Source: XYD12-FULL-36-8 sp041739035 (GTDB taxonomy: Bacteria > Bacteroidota > Ignavibacteria > Ignavibacteriales > Ignavibacteriaceae). From it: a stretch of DNA of 64,000 nt. Shown here piece by piece: positions 19,701-25,822 of this stretch. The notes beneath the pieces were generated by a model. That model made no database searches and had not been told where the DNA came from. It worked only from the letters and a program-made list of their open reading frames with translations. Position 1 is the first letter of the stretch; each line of letters begins with the position of its first letter. The stretch lies in contig JBGSOQ010000455.1 in NCBI GenBank assembly GCA_041739035.1, positions 1-64,000 on the forward strand, read 5' to 3'. The position numbers and the translations under genes were made by a program.

Positions 19701-19977
19701 GTTTGTAACTCCAACTGAATTTTCATTATTGCAAAACTATCCCAATCCTTTCAATCCGGTTACTTCAATCCGATTTGAAGTACCTCTATCTCAAAAAGTT
19801 GAAATTGTTGTATTTGATATTCTTGGACGTAAAGTTCAGGAATTGTACAACGATATCGCTCCGGTTGGAATTATTACTATAGAATTTAATGCAGAAAATC
19901 TTGCAAGTGGAATGTATGTTTATCAGTTAAAAACAAAGGATTTTTCCATCTCTAAAAAGATGGTTCTATTAAAGTAA
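16708..19977 (+). CDS. Secreted HKD (phospholipase D-type) protein with lamin-tail, OB-like and T9SS domains
   Basis: A 1089-residue exported protein. After a signal peptide (1-19) comes a lamin-tail-like segment (IIINEIYNSSGNNEWLELLV, about 21-40). An OB-like domain contains GDLVTIRGIVTVSN (about 353-366), and a fibronectin-like part lies at about 540-630. Two HKD motifs follow: HNKFFVID (His747, Lys749, Asp754) with downstream GSWNP, and HHKYAIVD (His923, Lys925, Asp930) with GSHNWS. Both active halves are intact, so a phosphodiesterase is expected. The C-terminus (about 1005-1089) is a T9SS type A tail with NYPNPFNPVTSI. HKD enzymes cut phospholipids or nucleic acid; lamin-tail plus OB-like domains favour a nuclease. 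Substrate is inferred, not shown. Confidence 0.85.
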   Translation: MRTLKYFFFSILLAGFLFPQSIIINEIYNSSGNNEWLELLVVQDSLDIRNWDIRDFNSSGVAQLPLTFTNNAVWSNLKKGTVIVVARPENSFSEDLDPSDYLLIVKSSNALYFSGNVFLFAGSSEAVQLRNATDSHIFGVSWGASNSGSLPSPKVHFTSTSSSNTSTFFNGSDVSQLTITSNWTQNGTSSLGIGNTQNNINWILSLRARVEGSGTVTLNPQIVSGDSVINLTFNYEREPQYNINKLKIVFPEGFIWSQSSAQISIENFTSTTIVLGDTILFSDVNFLDDSVIISIADVITPIFTGKYKFIFQSGIDLVLGDVSPSPILTVYGAPIPIADAKINDVNGIGINLGDLVTIRGIVTVSNQFGSPSYIQDNSGGISIFGSIFSNAVQPGDEVLVSGTITQFNGLNQLELPLLHSIISSGNTVEPLLTTPSMLSGDGVGGIENYEGRLVRVNGVIVTELNGSTFSNWAYKNYMLTGSSSSDTVQIRIDNDTQIIGMVAPAGRFDVVGVLSQYKTALPFIGNYQLMPRFSSDIISDGPIIENFPEEVDLTPTSITLEWSTINPGTSRIRYGITTNYELGIVEPDTDLRNIHNVTVNGLDAATIYNLQAFSVADSDTSYSSNIISSTTSTFPTTGEINVYFSKNVNTSVSSGVSANENANFATVLIQKLNNAKRSIDVALYSLSGVVGANIATALVNAKNRGVKVRVIGEYDTRTTAPWTTLTSNGIPYINDAYGINDGSGLHHNKFFVIDYRGGAPDSVWVITGSWNPTDPGTNDDRQNLVLIQDVALAGAYTVEFQEEWGSNTDIPNSQNSRFGSRKLNNTPHNFVIGGVKIQSYFSPSDGTTSRIAKTLSKAEKSINGSIMTFTRRDLADTVIAVKNRNRKARLVLSNDTDSGTQFSYLQSNGVDIRLKGFTNGLLHHKYAIVDAEPFGYTPYVITGSHNWSSSAENSNDENTLIIQDDQIANFYLQEFAARYYEAGGTDSINIVTIVNESEFVTPTEFSLLQNYPNPFNPVTSIRFEVPLSQKVEIVVFDILGRKVQELYNDIAPVGIITIEFNAENLASGMYVYQLKTKDFSISKKMVLLK

Positions 19978-20052
19978 TTTCTTAAATATTTGTAAAAAAA
20001 AGGCTCTTTGGCTAATTTTACACCTCAAAAATTTATTAAAGAAGGTAAAAGA

Positions 20053-21462
20053 ATGAGCGAGTTAAAAGGAAAGATTATTCAAATCATAGGACCGGTTGTG
20101 GATATAGAATTTGATGGCGGGCATCTGCCAAAGATTTTTAACGCTATCAGAATTCCAAGAACATCTACAGAAGGGAAAAAAGAAGATCTAATAGTTGAAG
20201 TACAGCAGCATCTTGGTGAAAATAGAGTAAGAACCGTTGCTATGGATTCAACTGATGGTTTAGTAAGAGGAATGGATGTTTTTGATAATGGAAAACCTAT
20301 TTCAGTTCCAGTAGGTCCCGCAACACTTGGTCGTTTAATAAATGTTATCGGTGATGGAATTGATGGTCTTGGTGAAATTAAAGCTGAAAAGAGATATCCA
20401 ATTCATCGTCCTGCTCCATTATTTAAAAATCTTTCAACTCAGTCTCAAATGTTTGAAACCGGTGTTAAAGTTATAGATTTGATGGAACCTTATAGTCGTG
20501 GTGGTAAAACAGGATTATTTGGTGGTGCTGGAGTTGGTAAAACAGTTATTATTCAGGAATTGATTAACAACATTGCAAAACAGCATGGCGGTTATTCAGT
20601 ATTTGCAGGAGTTGGTGAAAGAACACGTGAAGGAAATGATCTCTGGCTTGAAATGAAAGAATCTGGCGTCATTGATAAAACTGCTTTAGTGTTCGGACAG
20701 ATGAATGAACCACCGGGAGCAAGATTACGTGTTGCTTTAACAGGATTAACCATTGCAGAGTATTTTAGAGATGAAGAAGGAAGAGATGTTCTTCTTTTTA
20801 TTGATAACATTTTCCGTTTCACACAAGCTGGTTCTGAAGTTTCAGCACTTCTTGGTAGAATGCCTTCAGCGGTTGGTTATCAGCCAAATCTTGCAACCGA
20901 AATGGGTGCATTACAAGAAAGAATTACATCTACTGATAAGGGCTCAATTACTTCCGTACAAGCCATTTACGTACCTGCAGATGATTTAACAGATCCAGCA
21001 CCTGCGGCAGCTTTTGCACATCTTGATGCAACAACAGTTTTAAGCAGACAGATTTCTGAACTTGGTATTTATCCTGCCGTAGATCCTCTTGAATCAACAT
21101 CACGAATTCTTGAGCCAGGAATATTAGGACAGGAGCACTATGATGTAGCAAAAAATTGTAAAGAAATTCTTCAGCAGTATAAGGACCTACAGGATATTAT
21201 AAATATACTTGGTATGGATGAACTTTCTGACGAAGATAAAATTGTAGTTAGAAGAGCAAGAAGAATACAGAGATTTTTCAGTCAACCTTTCCACGTTGCA
21301 GAAGCATTTACAGGCAAAGCAGGTAAGTATGTTAAGTTAGAAGATACTATTCGCGGATTTAAAGAAATAATTGATGGTAAATACGATGACATTCCTGAAT
21401 CAGCTTTTATGTATGTTGGCGGCATTGAAGAAGTAGTTGAAAACGCAAAGCAGATGGCTTAA
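20053..21462 (+). CDS. atpD: F1 ATP synthase subunit beta
   Basis: Catalytic subunit of the F1Fo ATP synthase, on the cytoplasmic face of the inner membrane. With the start at ATG 20053 the protein is 469 residues, the normal family length. GAAGG sits 9 nt upstream of this ATG, and the sequence MSELKGKIIQIIGPVVDIEF is the expected N-terminus. An upstream in-frame TTG at 20008 would add 15 unrelated residues and is rejected. The Walker A motif GGAGVGKT is at 157-164, and RIQRFFSQPFHVAEAFTG lies near the C-terminus. Only atpC accompanies it, so other subunits must be encoded elsewhere. No clear terminator separates it from the secretion operon 75 nt upstream. Confidence 0.97.
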   Translation: MSELKGKIIQIIGPVVDIEFDGGHLPKIFNAIRIPRTSTEGKKEDLIVEVQQHLGENRVRTVAMDSTDGLVRGMDVFDNGKPISVPVGPATLGRLINVIGDGIDGLGEIKAEKRYPIHRPAPLFKNLSTQSQMFETGVKVIDLMEPYSRGGKTGLFGGAGVGKTVIIQELINNIAKQHGGYSVFAGVGERTREGNDLWLEMKESGVIDKTALVFGQMNEPPGARLRVALTGLTIAEYFRDEEGRDVLLFIDNIFRFTQAGSEVSALLGRMPSAVGYQPNLATEMGALQERITSTDKGSITSVQAIYVPADDLTDPAPAAAFAHLDATTVLSRQISELGIYPAVDPLESTSRILEPGILGQEHYDVAKNCKEILQQYKDLQDIINILGMDELSDEDKIVVRRARRIQRFFSQPFHVAEAFTGKAGKYVKLEDTIRGFKEIIDGKYDDIPESAFMYVGGIEEVVENAKQMA

Positions 21463-21464
21463 AG

Positions 21465-21875
21465 ATGGCTGAACTTAATCTTGAAATAGTTACACCATCT
21501 AAATCTGCTTTTACAGGTGAGATAAAATCTATAACTGTTCCCGGAACAAAAGGCAGATTCCAGGTTTTAAAGAATCACGCACCGATTATTTCTACATTCG
21601 ATATTGGAATGATTGAAGTTGATCTGCTGGATGGAAAAGCAAATTATTACTCCACTGCCGGCGGAACTATTGAAGTGCTTGATAATAAAGTTTTGGTGCT
21701 TGCGGATTCAATTGAGTTAGTTTCTGAAATTGATGAGGAAAGAGCATTTAAAGCTAAGCAGCGCGCTGAAGAAAGATTGGCTGAAAAGAATAGTGACTTA
21801 AATCTGGACAGAGCTCAAATTGCATTGTCCCGAGCTATTAATAGAATTAGTGTTAAAAAAAGGTACAATTTCTAA
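21465..21875 (+). CDS. atpC: F1 ATP synthase subunit epsilon
   Basis: Small rotor subunit of F1 that couples rotation and can inhibit ATPase activity. The 136-residue protein begins AELNLEIVTPSKSAFTGEI, and the N-terminal beta-sandwich shows GTKGRFQVLKNHAPIIS (about 27-43). The C-terminal part is helical, with a charged segment EERAFKAKQRAEERLAEKN. It starts 2 nt after the atpD stop, the standard beta-epsilon pair, and is followed by a strong terminator. Confidence 0.93.
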   Translation: MAELNLEIVTPSKSAFTGEIKSITVPGTKGRFQVLKNHAPIISTFDIGMIEVDLLDGKANYYSTAGGTIEVLDNKVLVLADSIELVSEIDEERAFKAKQRAEERLAEKNSDLNLDRAQIALSRAINRISVKKRYNF

Positions 21876-21898
21876 TTGCCAAAAACTTATTTGTTTCA

Positions 21899-21928
21899 AA
21901 AAGCGAGTTTTGAACTCGCTTTTGTATT
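21899..21928. terminator. Bidirectional intrinsic terminator between atpC and the LON-domain gene
   Basis: Stem AAGCGAGTT (21901-21909), loop TTG, stem AACTCGCTT (21913-21921), flanked by A-run and T-run, so it can work for convergent transcription from both sides. Confidence 0.85.
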
Positions 21929-21933
21929 TTAAA

Positions 21934-22554
21934 TTAATTCAAATACCCATCATTCATAATTATTTTTTTGACAGTATCGGCCCTATCAACTTTATCTTTG
22001 ATTGAAACGAAATAATTAATCAGATAACTCAATCTTTCATTTTCATTTTTCAGTATCAGCAGTTCCTGCTGTTGTTCATATCCTAGACCTGATTTTTCAG
22101 CGATCTTATAAGATTTAAGTCTGGCAGATTTAAGATTATTCCAGAATGCATCTTCCAATTTATAATTGGCTAAATCAACAATTTCTTCAAACTCAGTTTG
22201 CAGTTCATCATTAAGACGTGAGTCAATAATTACATTTTCATCATCATACTTTTCAACTTCTGCTGTATAATATCCATCCTGATGAAGTGATGTTGAATTT
22301 ATAAGAAATCTTTCTATCCCTTGCACAACGATATCAAATTCACCATTTAGATAAGTCTTTAGAACATTTGTAACCTTAACATAAACCCCAACATCAGAGA
22401 TTCGTTTGTCTATTGATGCTACAATTCCAAAACCAGAGTTTTCTCTCATGCATTTTTGCAATAGGATTTTGTACCTTTCTTCAAAAATATGCAATGGATA
22501 TTTTGAATCAGGAAAGACTACTAAATTTAATGGGAATATTGGAATTGCAGGCAT
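21934..22554 (-). CDS. LON peptidase N-terminal (substrate-binding) domain protein
   Basis: A 206-residue protein made of only the N-terminal substrate-recognition domain of Lon protease. It begins PAIPIFPLNLVVFPDSKYPL and IFEERYKILL, with GFGIVAS and a VTNVLKTYLNGEFDIVVQG stretch (about 61-79). No AAA+ or protease domain is present, so it cannot be a peptidase itself. Free-standing proteins of this kind are common and their role in bacteria is poorly known. The C-terminal third is helical. It is convergent with atpC and about 110 nt downstream of the superoxide dismutase gene. Confidence 0.85.
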   Translation of the reverse strand: MPAIPIFPLNLVVFPDSKYPLHIFEERYKILLQKCMRENSGFGIVASIDKRISDVGVYVKVTNVLKTYLNGEFDIVVQGIERFLINSTSLHQDGYYTAEVEKYDDENVIIDSRLNDELQTEFEEIVDLANYKLEDAFWNNLKSARLKSYKIAEKSGLGYEQQQELLILKNENERLSYLINYFVSIKDKVDRADTVKKIIMNDGYLN

Positions 22555-22597
22555 TTTACATCTGTATTATTTAATGTTATGTAAAAATAAAAAGGAA

Positions 22598-22660
22598 CAA
22601 TGGAATGATGGAGTAATGGATTTTTAAACATTCCATTATTTCAAAATTCCACTACTCCAA
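22598..22660. repeat. Quasi-palindromic TGGAATG/CATTCCA repeat
   Basis: Between superoxide dismutase and the LON-domain gene. AATGGAATG (22599-22607) is complementary to CATTCCATT (22629-22637), and TGGAGTAATGGA (22609-22620) to TCCACTACTCCA (22648-22659) with one mismatch. The pairs cross rather than nest, so this looks like a scrambled dispersed repeat and not a simple terminator. Confidence 0.45.
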
Positions 22661-22667
22661 AAGAAAT

Positions 22668-23387
22668 TTATGCTTTTGAAAACAGTTCGTTAACTTTATC
22701 CCAGTTAACAACATTCCACCAGTTTTCAATATAATCTGGTCTCTTATTCTGGTATTTTAAATAGTAGGCATGTTCCCATACATCTAATCCAAGAACAGGA
22801 GTTCCTTTTACTTCGGCAACATCCATTAATGGATTATCTTGATTTGGTGTAGATGAAACGACTAATTTTCCATCCTGAACTAATAACCAAGCCCAGCCTG
22901 AGCCAAATCTGGTTGCAGCAGCAGTGCTGAATTTTGTTTTAAATTCATCAAAAGAACCGAAAGCAGAATTAATTGCATCAGCAATTTTGCCGGTAGGATT
23001 TCCACCGCCATTTTGTTTCATTAAAGTCCAGAATAATGAATGATTCCAATGACCACCACCATTGTTGCGAATTGCTGCTGGTAACTTAGACATCATTGAA
23101 AACATGTCATAAAGTGATTTACCTTCGTTCTCTGTGCCTTCAATTGCTTTATTAAGATTTGTAACATAAGCATTGTGATGTTTTGAATGATGAATTTCCA
23201 TTGTCATCTTATCGATGTAAGGTTCCAATGCATCATATGAATAGGGAAGCTGGGGCAATTCAAATTTTGCCATAGTATTTGTACTCCTTATATGTTTATT
23301 AATTGAATTTAAATGATTTTCTGCTTTACTAATAATTGAAACAGCTGGTATTGTGCCCAAGGCATATAAAAATTTTCTTCGTTGCAT
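22668..23387 (-). CDS. sodA: Superoxide dismutase (Mn/Fe type) with optional Tat-like leader
   Basis: Converts superoxide to oxygen and peroxide. The core is a normal SodA-like protein starting at Met39 (AKFELPQLPYSYDALEPYID). Counting from that Met, metal ligands are His28, His78, Asp164 and His168. GGGHWNHSLFW and NQDNPLM are closer to manganese than to iron enzymes. In front lie 38 extra residues starting QRRKFLYALG and hydrophobic, resembling a twin-arginine leader. Both starts have a ribosome-binding site: AAAGGA before ATG at 23387 and AAGGAG before the internal ATG at 23273. Exported and cytoplasmic forms are therefore possible. It follows the A-type Fe-S carrier gene by 17 nt. Confidence 0.93.
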   Translation of the reverse strand: MQRRKFLYALGTIPAVSIISKAENHLNSINKHIRSTNTMAKFELPQLPYSYDALEPYIDKMTMEIHHSKHHNAYVTNLNKAIEGTENEGKSLYDMFSMMSKLPAAIRNNGGGHWNHSLFWTLMKQNGGGNPTGKIADAINSAFGSFDEFKTKFSTAAATRFGSGWAWLLVQDGKLVVSSTPNQDNPLMDVAEVKGTPVLGLDVWEHAYYLKYQNKRPDYIENWWNVVNWDKVNELFSKA

Positions 23388-23404
23388 TTATTTATCCTTT
23401 CTAA

Positions 23405-23755
23405 TTAAACACCGAATGATTCACCGCACCCGCAGCTTTTGGTTGCATTAGGATTATTGAAAATAAATCCTTTGCCGTTTAATCCATCAGAAAAATCTAA
23501 CTCTGTTCCAGAAAGATAGAAAAGACTTTTACCATCGATAAAAAGCTTTACACCTTCTTGTTCAATTACAGAATCACCTTCACGGTTTTCAGGATCAAAG
23601 CCTAATGTGTATGTTAAACCCGAACAGCCACCGCCTTTTACGCCAATCCTTAATCCAAATTCTTGGGTGATTTTATTTTCATCCATTATACGTTTTATTT
23701 CTTTTACTGCTTTATCTGTAATTGTAATTTCAGATTCTATTTGTATGTTGCTCAT
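23405..23755 (-). CDS. A-type iron-sulfur carrier (IscA/ErpA/HesB family)
   Basis: A 116-residue Fe-S carrier protein that delivers clusters to target enzymes. The three conserved cysteines are Cys44 (GGCSGLTY) and Cys108/Cys110 (SCGCGESF). A GGTGATCC stretch lies a few bases upstream of the ATG. It lies in the same direction as the Rrf2 regulator, the cysteine desulfurase and a small unknown gene, which makes this an Isc-type cluster, although no IscU scaffold gene is visible. Whether it is IscA, ErpA or SufA cannot be decided by sequence reading. Confidence 0.92.
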   Translation of the reverse strand: MSNIQIESEITITDKAVKEIKRIMDENKITQEFGLRIGVKGGGCSGLTYTLGFDPENREGDSVIEQEGVKLFIDGKSLFYLSGTELDFSDGLNGKGFIFNNPNATKSCGCGESFGV

Positions 23756-23838
23756 TGGATCACCTCAATTAATTATTTTAGTTGTTTGATTCTCTTTGTC
23801 TAATCTCAGACAAAAGTCTTAGCTACGTTGATATTTCT

Positions 23839-24153
23839 TTAAAAAGAAAAAGGATCACCGGGCTTTGTAGTAACAAACTCGGGATAATTTAATTTCCAAC
23901 CTTGATTACTTGTCTTTATAAGGATACCCTGTGTCTCGTAAAATCCTGCAAATTGTTTTGATAGATCAACAAGATTATTGTCTGTAATTGCAATCCCTTT
24001 TTTCTCAAGAAAACTTTTTACTCCATATTGAAAATCTCTGTAGAATAAGTTTGAGTTATGAAAAATTGGAAACTTTGCTTTTAAGTAACTTAAGAAAACC
24101 TGACTCTCATTTTTTAAGTCATTGAAAAGACTTGAAATATTTTTGTTTGTCAT
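23839..24153 (-). CDS. Unknown 104-residue protein coupled to the cysteine desulfurase
   Basis: I do not recognise this family. Its start codon overlaps the cysteine desulfurase stop by 4 nt, a sign of translational coupling, and the A-type carrier gene follows. The sequence is soluble-looking, without signal peptide or membrane segment. An N-terminal helical part contains FNDLKNESQVFLSYLKAKFP; the middle has FYRDFQYGVKSFLEKKG, and the end NQGWKLNYPEF is aromatic. There are no cysteines, so it cannot hold an Fe-S cluster by itself as IscU does. A helper of sulfur transfer is conceivable from position only. Confidence 0.75.
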   Translation of the reverse strand: MTNKNISSLFNDLKNESQVFLSYLKAKFPIFHNSNLFYRDFQYGVKSFLEKKGIAITDNNLVDLSKQFAGFYETQGILIKTSNQGWKLNYPEFVTTKPGDPFSF

Positions 24154-25349
24154 GATTGTTCAACTATTCGTTTATTAATTTGTGATTTATTTTTATTAAA
24201 AGTTCTTAACTTATTTACAGCCTCAATAACTCTTTGAGAGGCATAATCAATTTCTTCTTTTGTGTTGAATCTTCCAAATCCAAATCTGACTGAAGACAAT
24301 GCTTGTTCATCTGTTAAACCGATGGCTTTAAGAATTCTACTTGGTTTTGTTGAACCTGATGCACAGGCAGAAGAATTTGAAAATGCTAAATCTCTTAACT
24401 CTAACATTAGCTTATCAGCATGAACACCATCAATAAAAAAGTTTATGTTGTTTGGAAGTCTGTCTTTCATCGAGCCATTTATGACAACACCTTCAAGATT
24501 AGAAACAATATTTTTATAAAATTTATCTCTCAAGAAAATTGTATGATCATAATCTTTTCCCATTTCTTCATCACATAGCTCAATTGCTTTTCCAAATCCA
24601 ACAATAGCAGGAACGTTTAAAGTTCCCGGTTTTATAGTTCCTTCCTGTGTTCCGCCAAACATTCTTTGAGATAGTTTTGTCTTTGAATTTTTAGTGTTGA
24701 TGTATAAAGCACCTGTACCTTTTGGTCCGTAAAGTTTGTGAGCAGTAAAAGACATAAAATCAATATTCATTTCAGATGGAATAAATTTTATTTTGCCAAC
24801 AGCCTGCGTTGCATCAACATGAAATAGAATATCTCTTTCTTTGCATATGCGTCCAATCGACTTAATATCATTGATCGTTCCAATTTCATTATTTGCAAAT
24901 ATGATCGAAATAAGTCTTGTATCATGCGATATAGCTTGTTCTAATTCTGAACGATCGATTAAACCTGTTTTATCTACACTAGTAAAAGTTACATTAAAAC
25001 CTTTTTCTGTTAGATGGTTTAAAGATTCTGTTGAAGCACTGTGTTCTATATCTGATGAAATTATATGGAATGATTCGGGTTGAAAATTGTCAGTTAAGCC
25101 GAGATGAACTAGATTGATTGACTCTGTTGCTCCGCTTGTATAATATATTTCTTTTGAAGATACTTTCAGAAAGTTGGCAAGAATATCTCTTGCATTTTCA
25201 ACAGCGCTTTTAGCCATCCAGCCAAAGCTATGATTGCTTGAAGCATTACCAAAACGATCCTGTAAATAGGGAAGCATCGCTTCAAAAACTCTGGGATCAA
25301 TTTGAGTTGTTGAGTTATTATCCAAATATATAGGTGTTTTAATATTCAT
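24150..25349 (-). CDS. iscS: Cysteine desulfurase (IscS/NifS family)
   Basis: Pyridoxal-phosphate enzyme that takes sulfur from cysteine for Fe-S cluster and thio-cofactor synthesis. The 399 residues contain YLDNNSTTQIDP at the N-terminus, TSGATESINL (71-80), HVDATQAVGK (177-186), the PLP lysine Lys205 in FTAHKLYGPKG, and the persulfide cysteine Cys329 in SNSSACASGS. The Rrf2 gene upstream ends on its first base (TAATG overlap) and the unknown small gene overlaps its stop. The cluster suggests Isc-type assembly under Rrf2 control. Confidence 0.95.
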   Translation of the reverse strand: MNIKTPIYLDNNSTTQIDPRVFEAMLPYLQDRFGNASSNHSFGWMAKSAVENARDILANFLKVSSKEIYYTSGATESINLVHLGLTDNFQPESFHIISSDIEHSASTESLNHLTEKGFNVTFTSVDKTGLIDRSELEQAISHDTRLISIIFANNEIGTINDIKSIGRICKERDILFHVDATQAVGKIKFIPSEMNIDFMSFTAHKLYGPKGTGALYINTKNSKTKLSQRMFGGTQEGTIKPGTLNVPAIVGFGKAIELCDEEMGKDYDHTIFLRDKFYKNIVSNLEGVVINGSMKDRLPNNINFFIDGVHADKLMLELRDLAFSNSSACASGSTKPSRILKAIGLTDEQALSSVRFGFGRFNTKEEIDYASQRVIEAVNKLRTFNKNKSQINKRIVEQS

Positions 25350-25756
25350 TAGATAATGTGGGCTAACTTAGTTTCATAAAATACTTTATCGATTTTTTTT
25401 TGTACTTCAACCAAAGGATCACGAATTTTGCAGCATTCAGAGTAAGAACATTCATTTTTCGGTGATTCAATGCGTAAGCAATCTGTAATCTGGTAATCTG
25501 GTTCAACTGCAAGAATCAATTCAATTAAAGAAATTTCCAACGGATTTTTCTTCAAAGTATATCCACCTTTAACACCTTGATATGAAACTGCTATGTTTTT
25601 CTTAGCTAGATTTTGTAATACTTTAGCTATCAATTCAAAAGAAATCTTATAACTTTCAGCAATTTCTTTAGCTGTAACTGCGCTGCCATGATTCTTCATT
25701 GCCATGTAACGGGCTGCCATTAATGCGTATTCGGATTTTTTTGATAGTTTTAACAT
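25349..25756 (-). CDS. iscR: Rrf2-family regulator, IscR-like
   Basis: Winged-helix transcription factor of 135 residues. It begins MLKLSKKSEYALMAARYMA, with helix-turn-helix TAKEIAESYKISFELIAKVLQNL (28-50, quoted here only in part by role) and the wing GVKGGYTLKK (61-70). Cys93, Cys103, Cys108 and Cys109 form a cluster-binding candidate. The cysteine spacing is not that of E. coli IscR, so sensing chemistry is uncertain. It is the first gene of the Fe-S set, directly ahead of iscS, with a palindromic site just upstream of its ATG; self-regulation is likely. The symbol is by context. Confidence 0.85.
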   Translation of the reverse strand: MLKLSKKSEYALMAARYMAMKNHGSAVTAKEIAESYKISFELIAKVLQNLAKKNIAVSYQGVKGGYTLKKNPLEISLIELILAVEPDYQITDCLRIESPKNECSYSECCKIRDPLVEVQKKIDKVFYETKLAHII

Positions 25757-25762
25757 AAATAA

Positions 25763-25811
25763 GACTAAAATAGTCGGATTTAAACTTATAAGAAAATGAG
25801 CTTAATTGCAA
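25763..25811 (-). promoter_or_regulatory. Candidate promoter and IscR-like operator of the Fe-S cluster operon
   Basis: Reading the minus strand, TTGCAA (25806-25811) and TATAAG (25785-25790) are separated by 15 nt and could be -35 and -10 boxes. Downstream lies a perfect palindrome GACTATTTTAGTC (25763-25775, arms GACTA/TAGTC), 6 nt before the ATG. GACT...AGTC half-sites resemble type 1 IscR operators known from proteobacteria. The position over the expected transcription start fits repression. The promoter spacing is short, so the boxes are tentative. Confidence 0.45.
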
Positions 25812-25822
25812 ATTTAGTGTGA

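Noticed and set aside
5991..19977. Polysaccharide utilisation locus (SusCD type)
   Set aside because: There is a TonB receptor and lipoproteins, but no SusD-like protein or glycoside hydrolase.
20008..20052. Longer atpD start at TTG 20008
   Set aside because: The added 15 residues do not fit the family, and the ATG at 20053 has GAAGG at good spacing.
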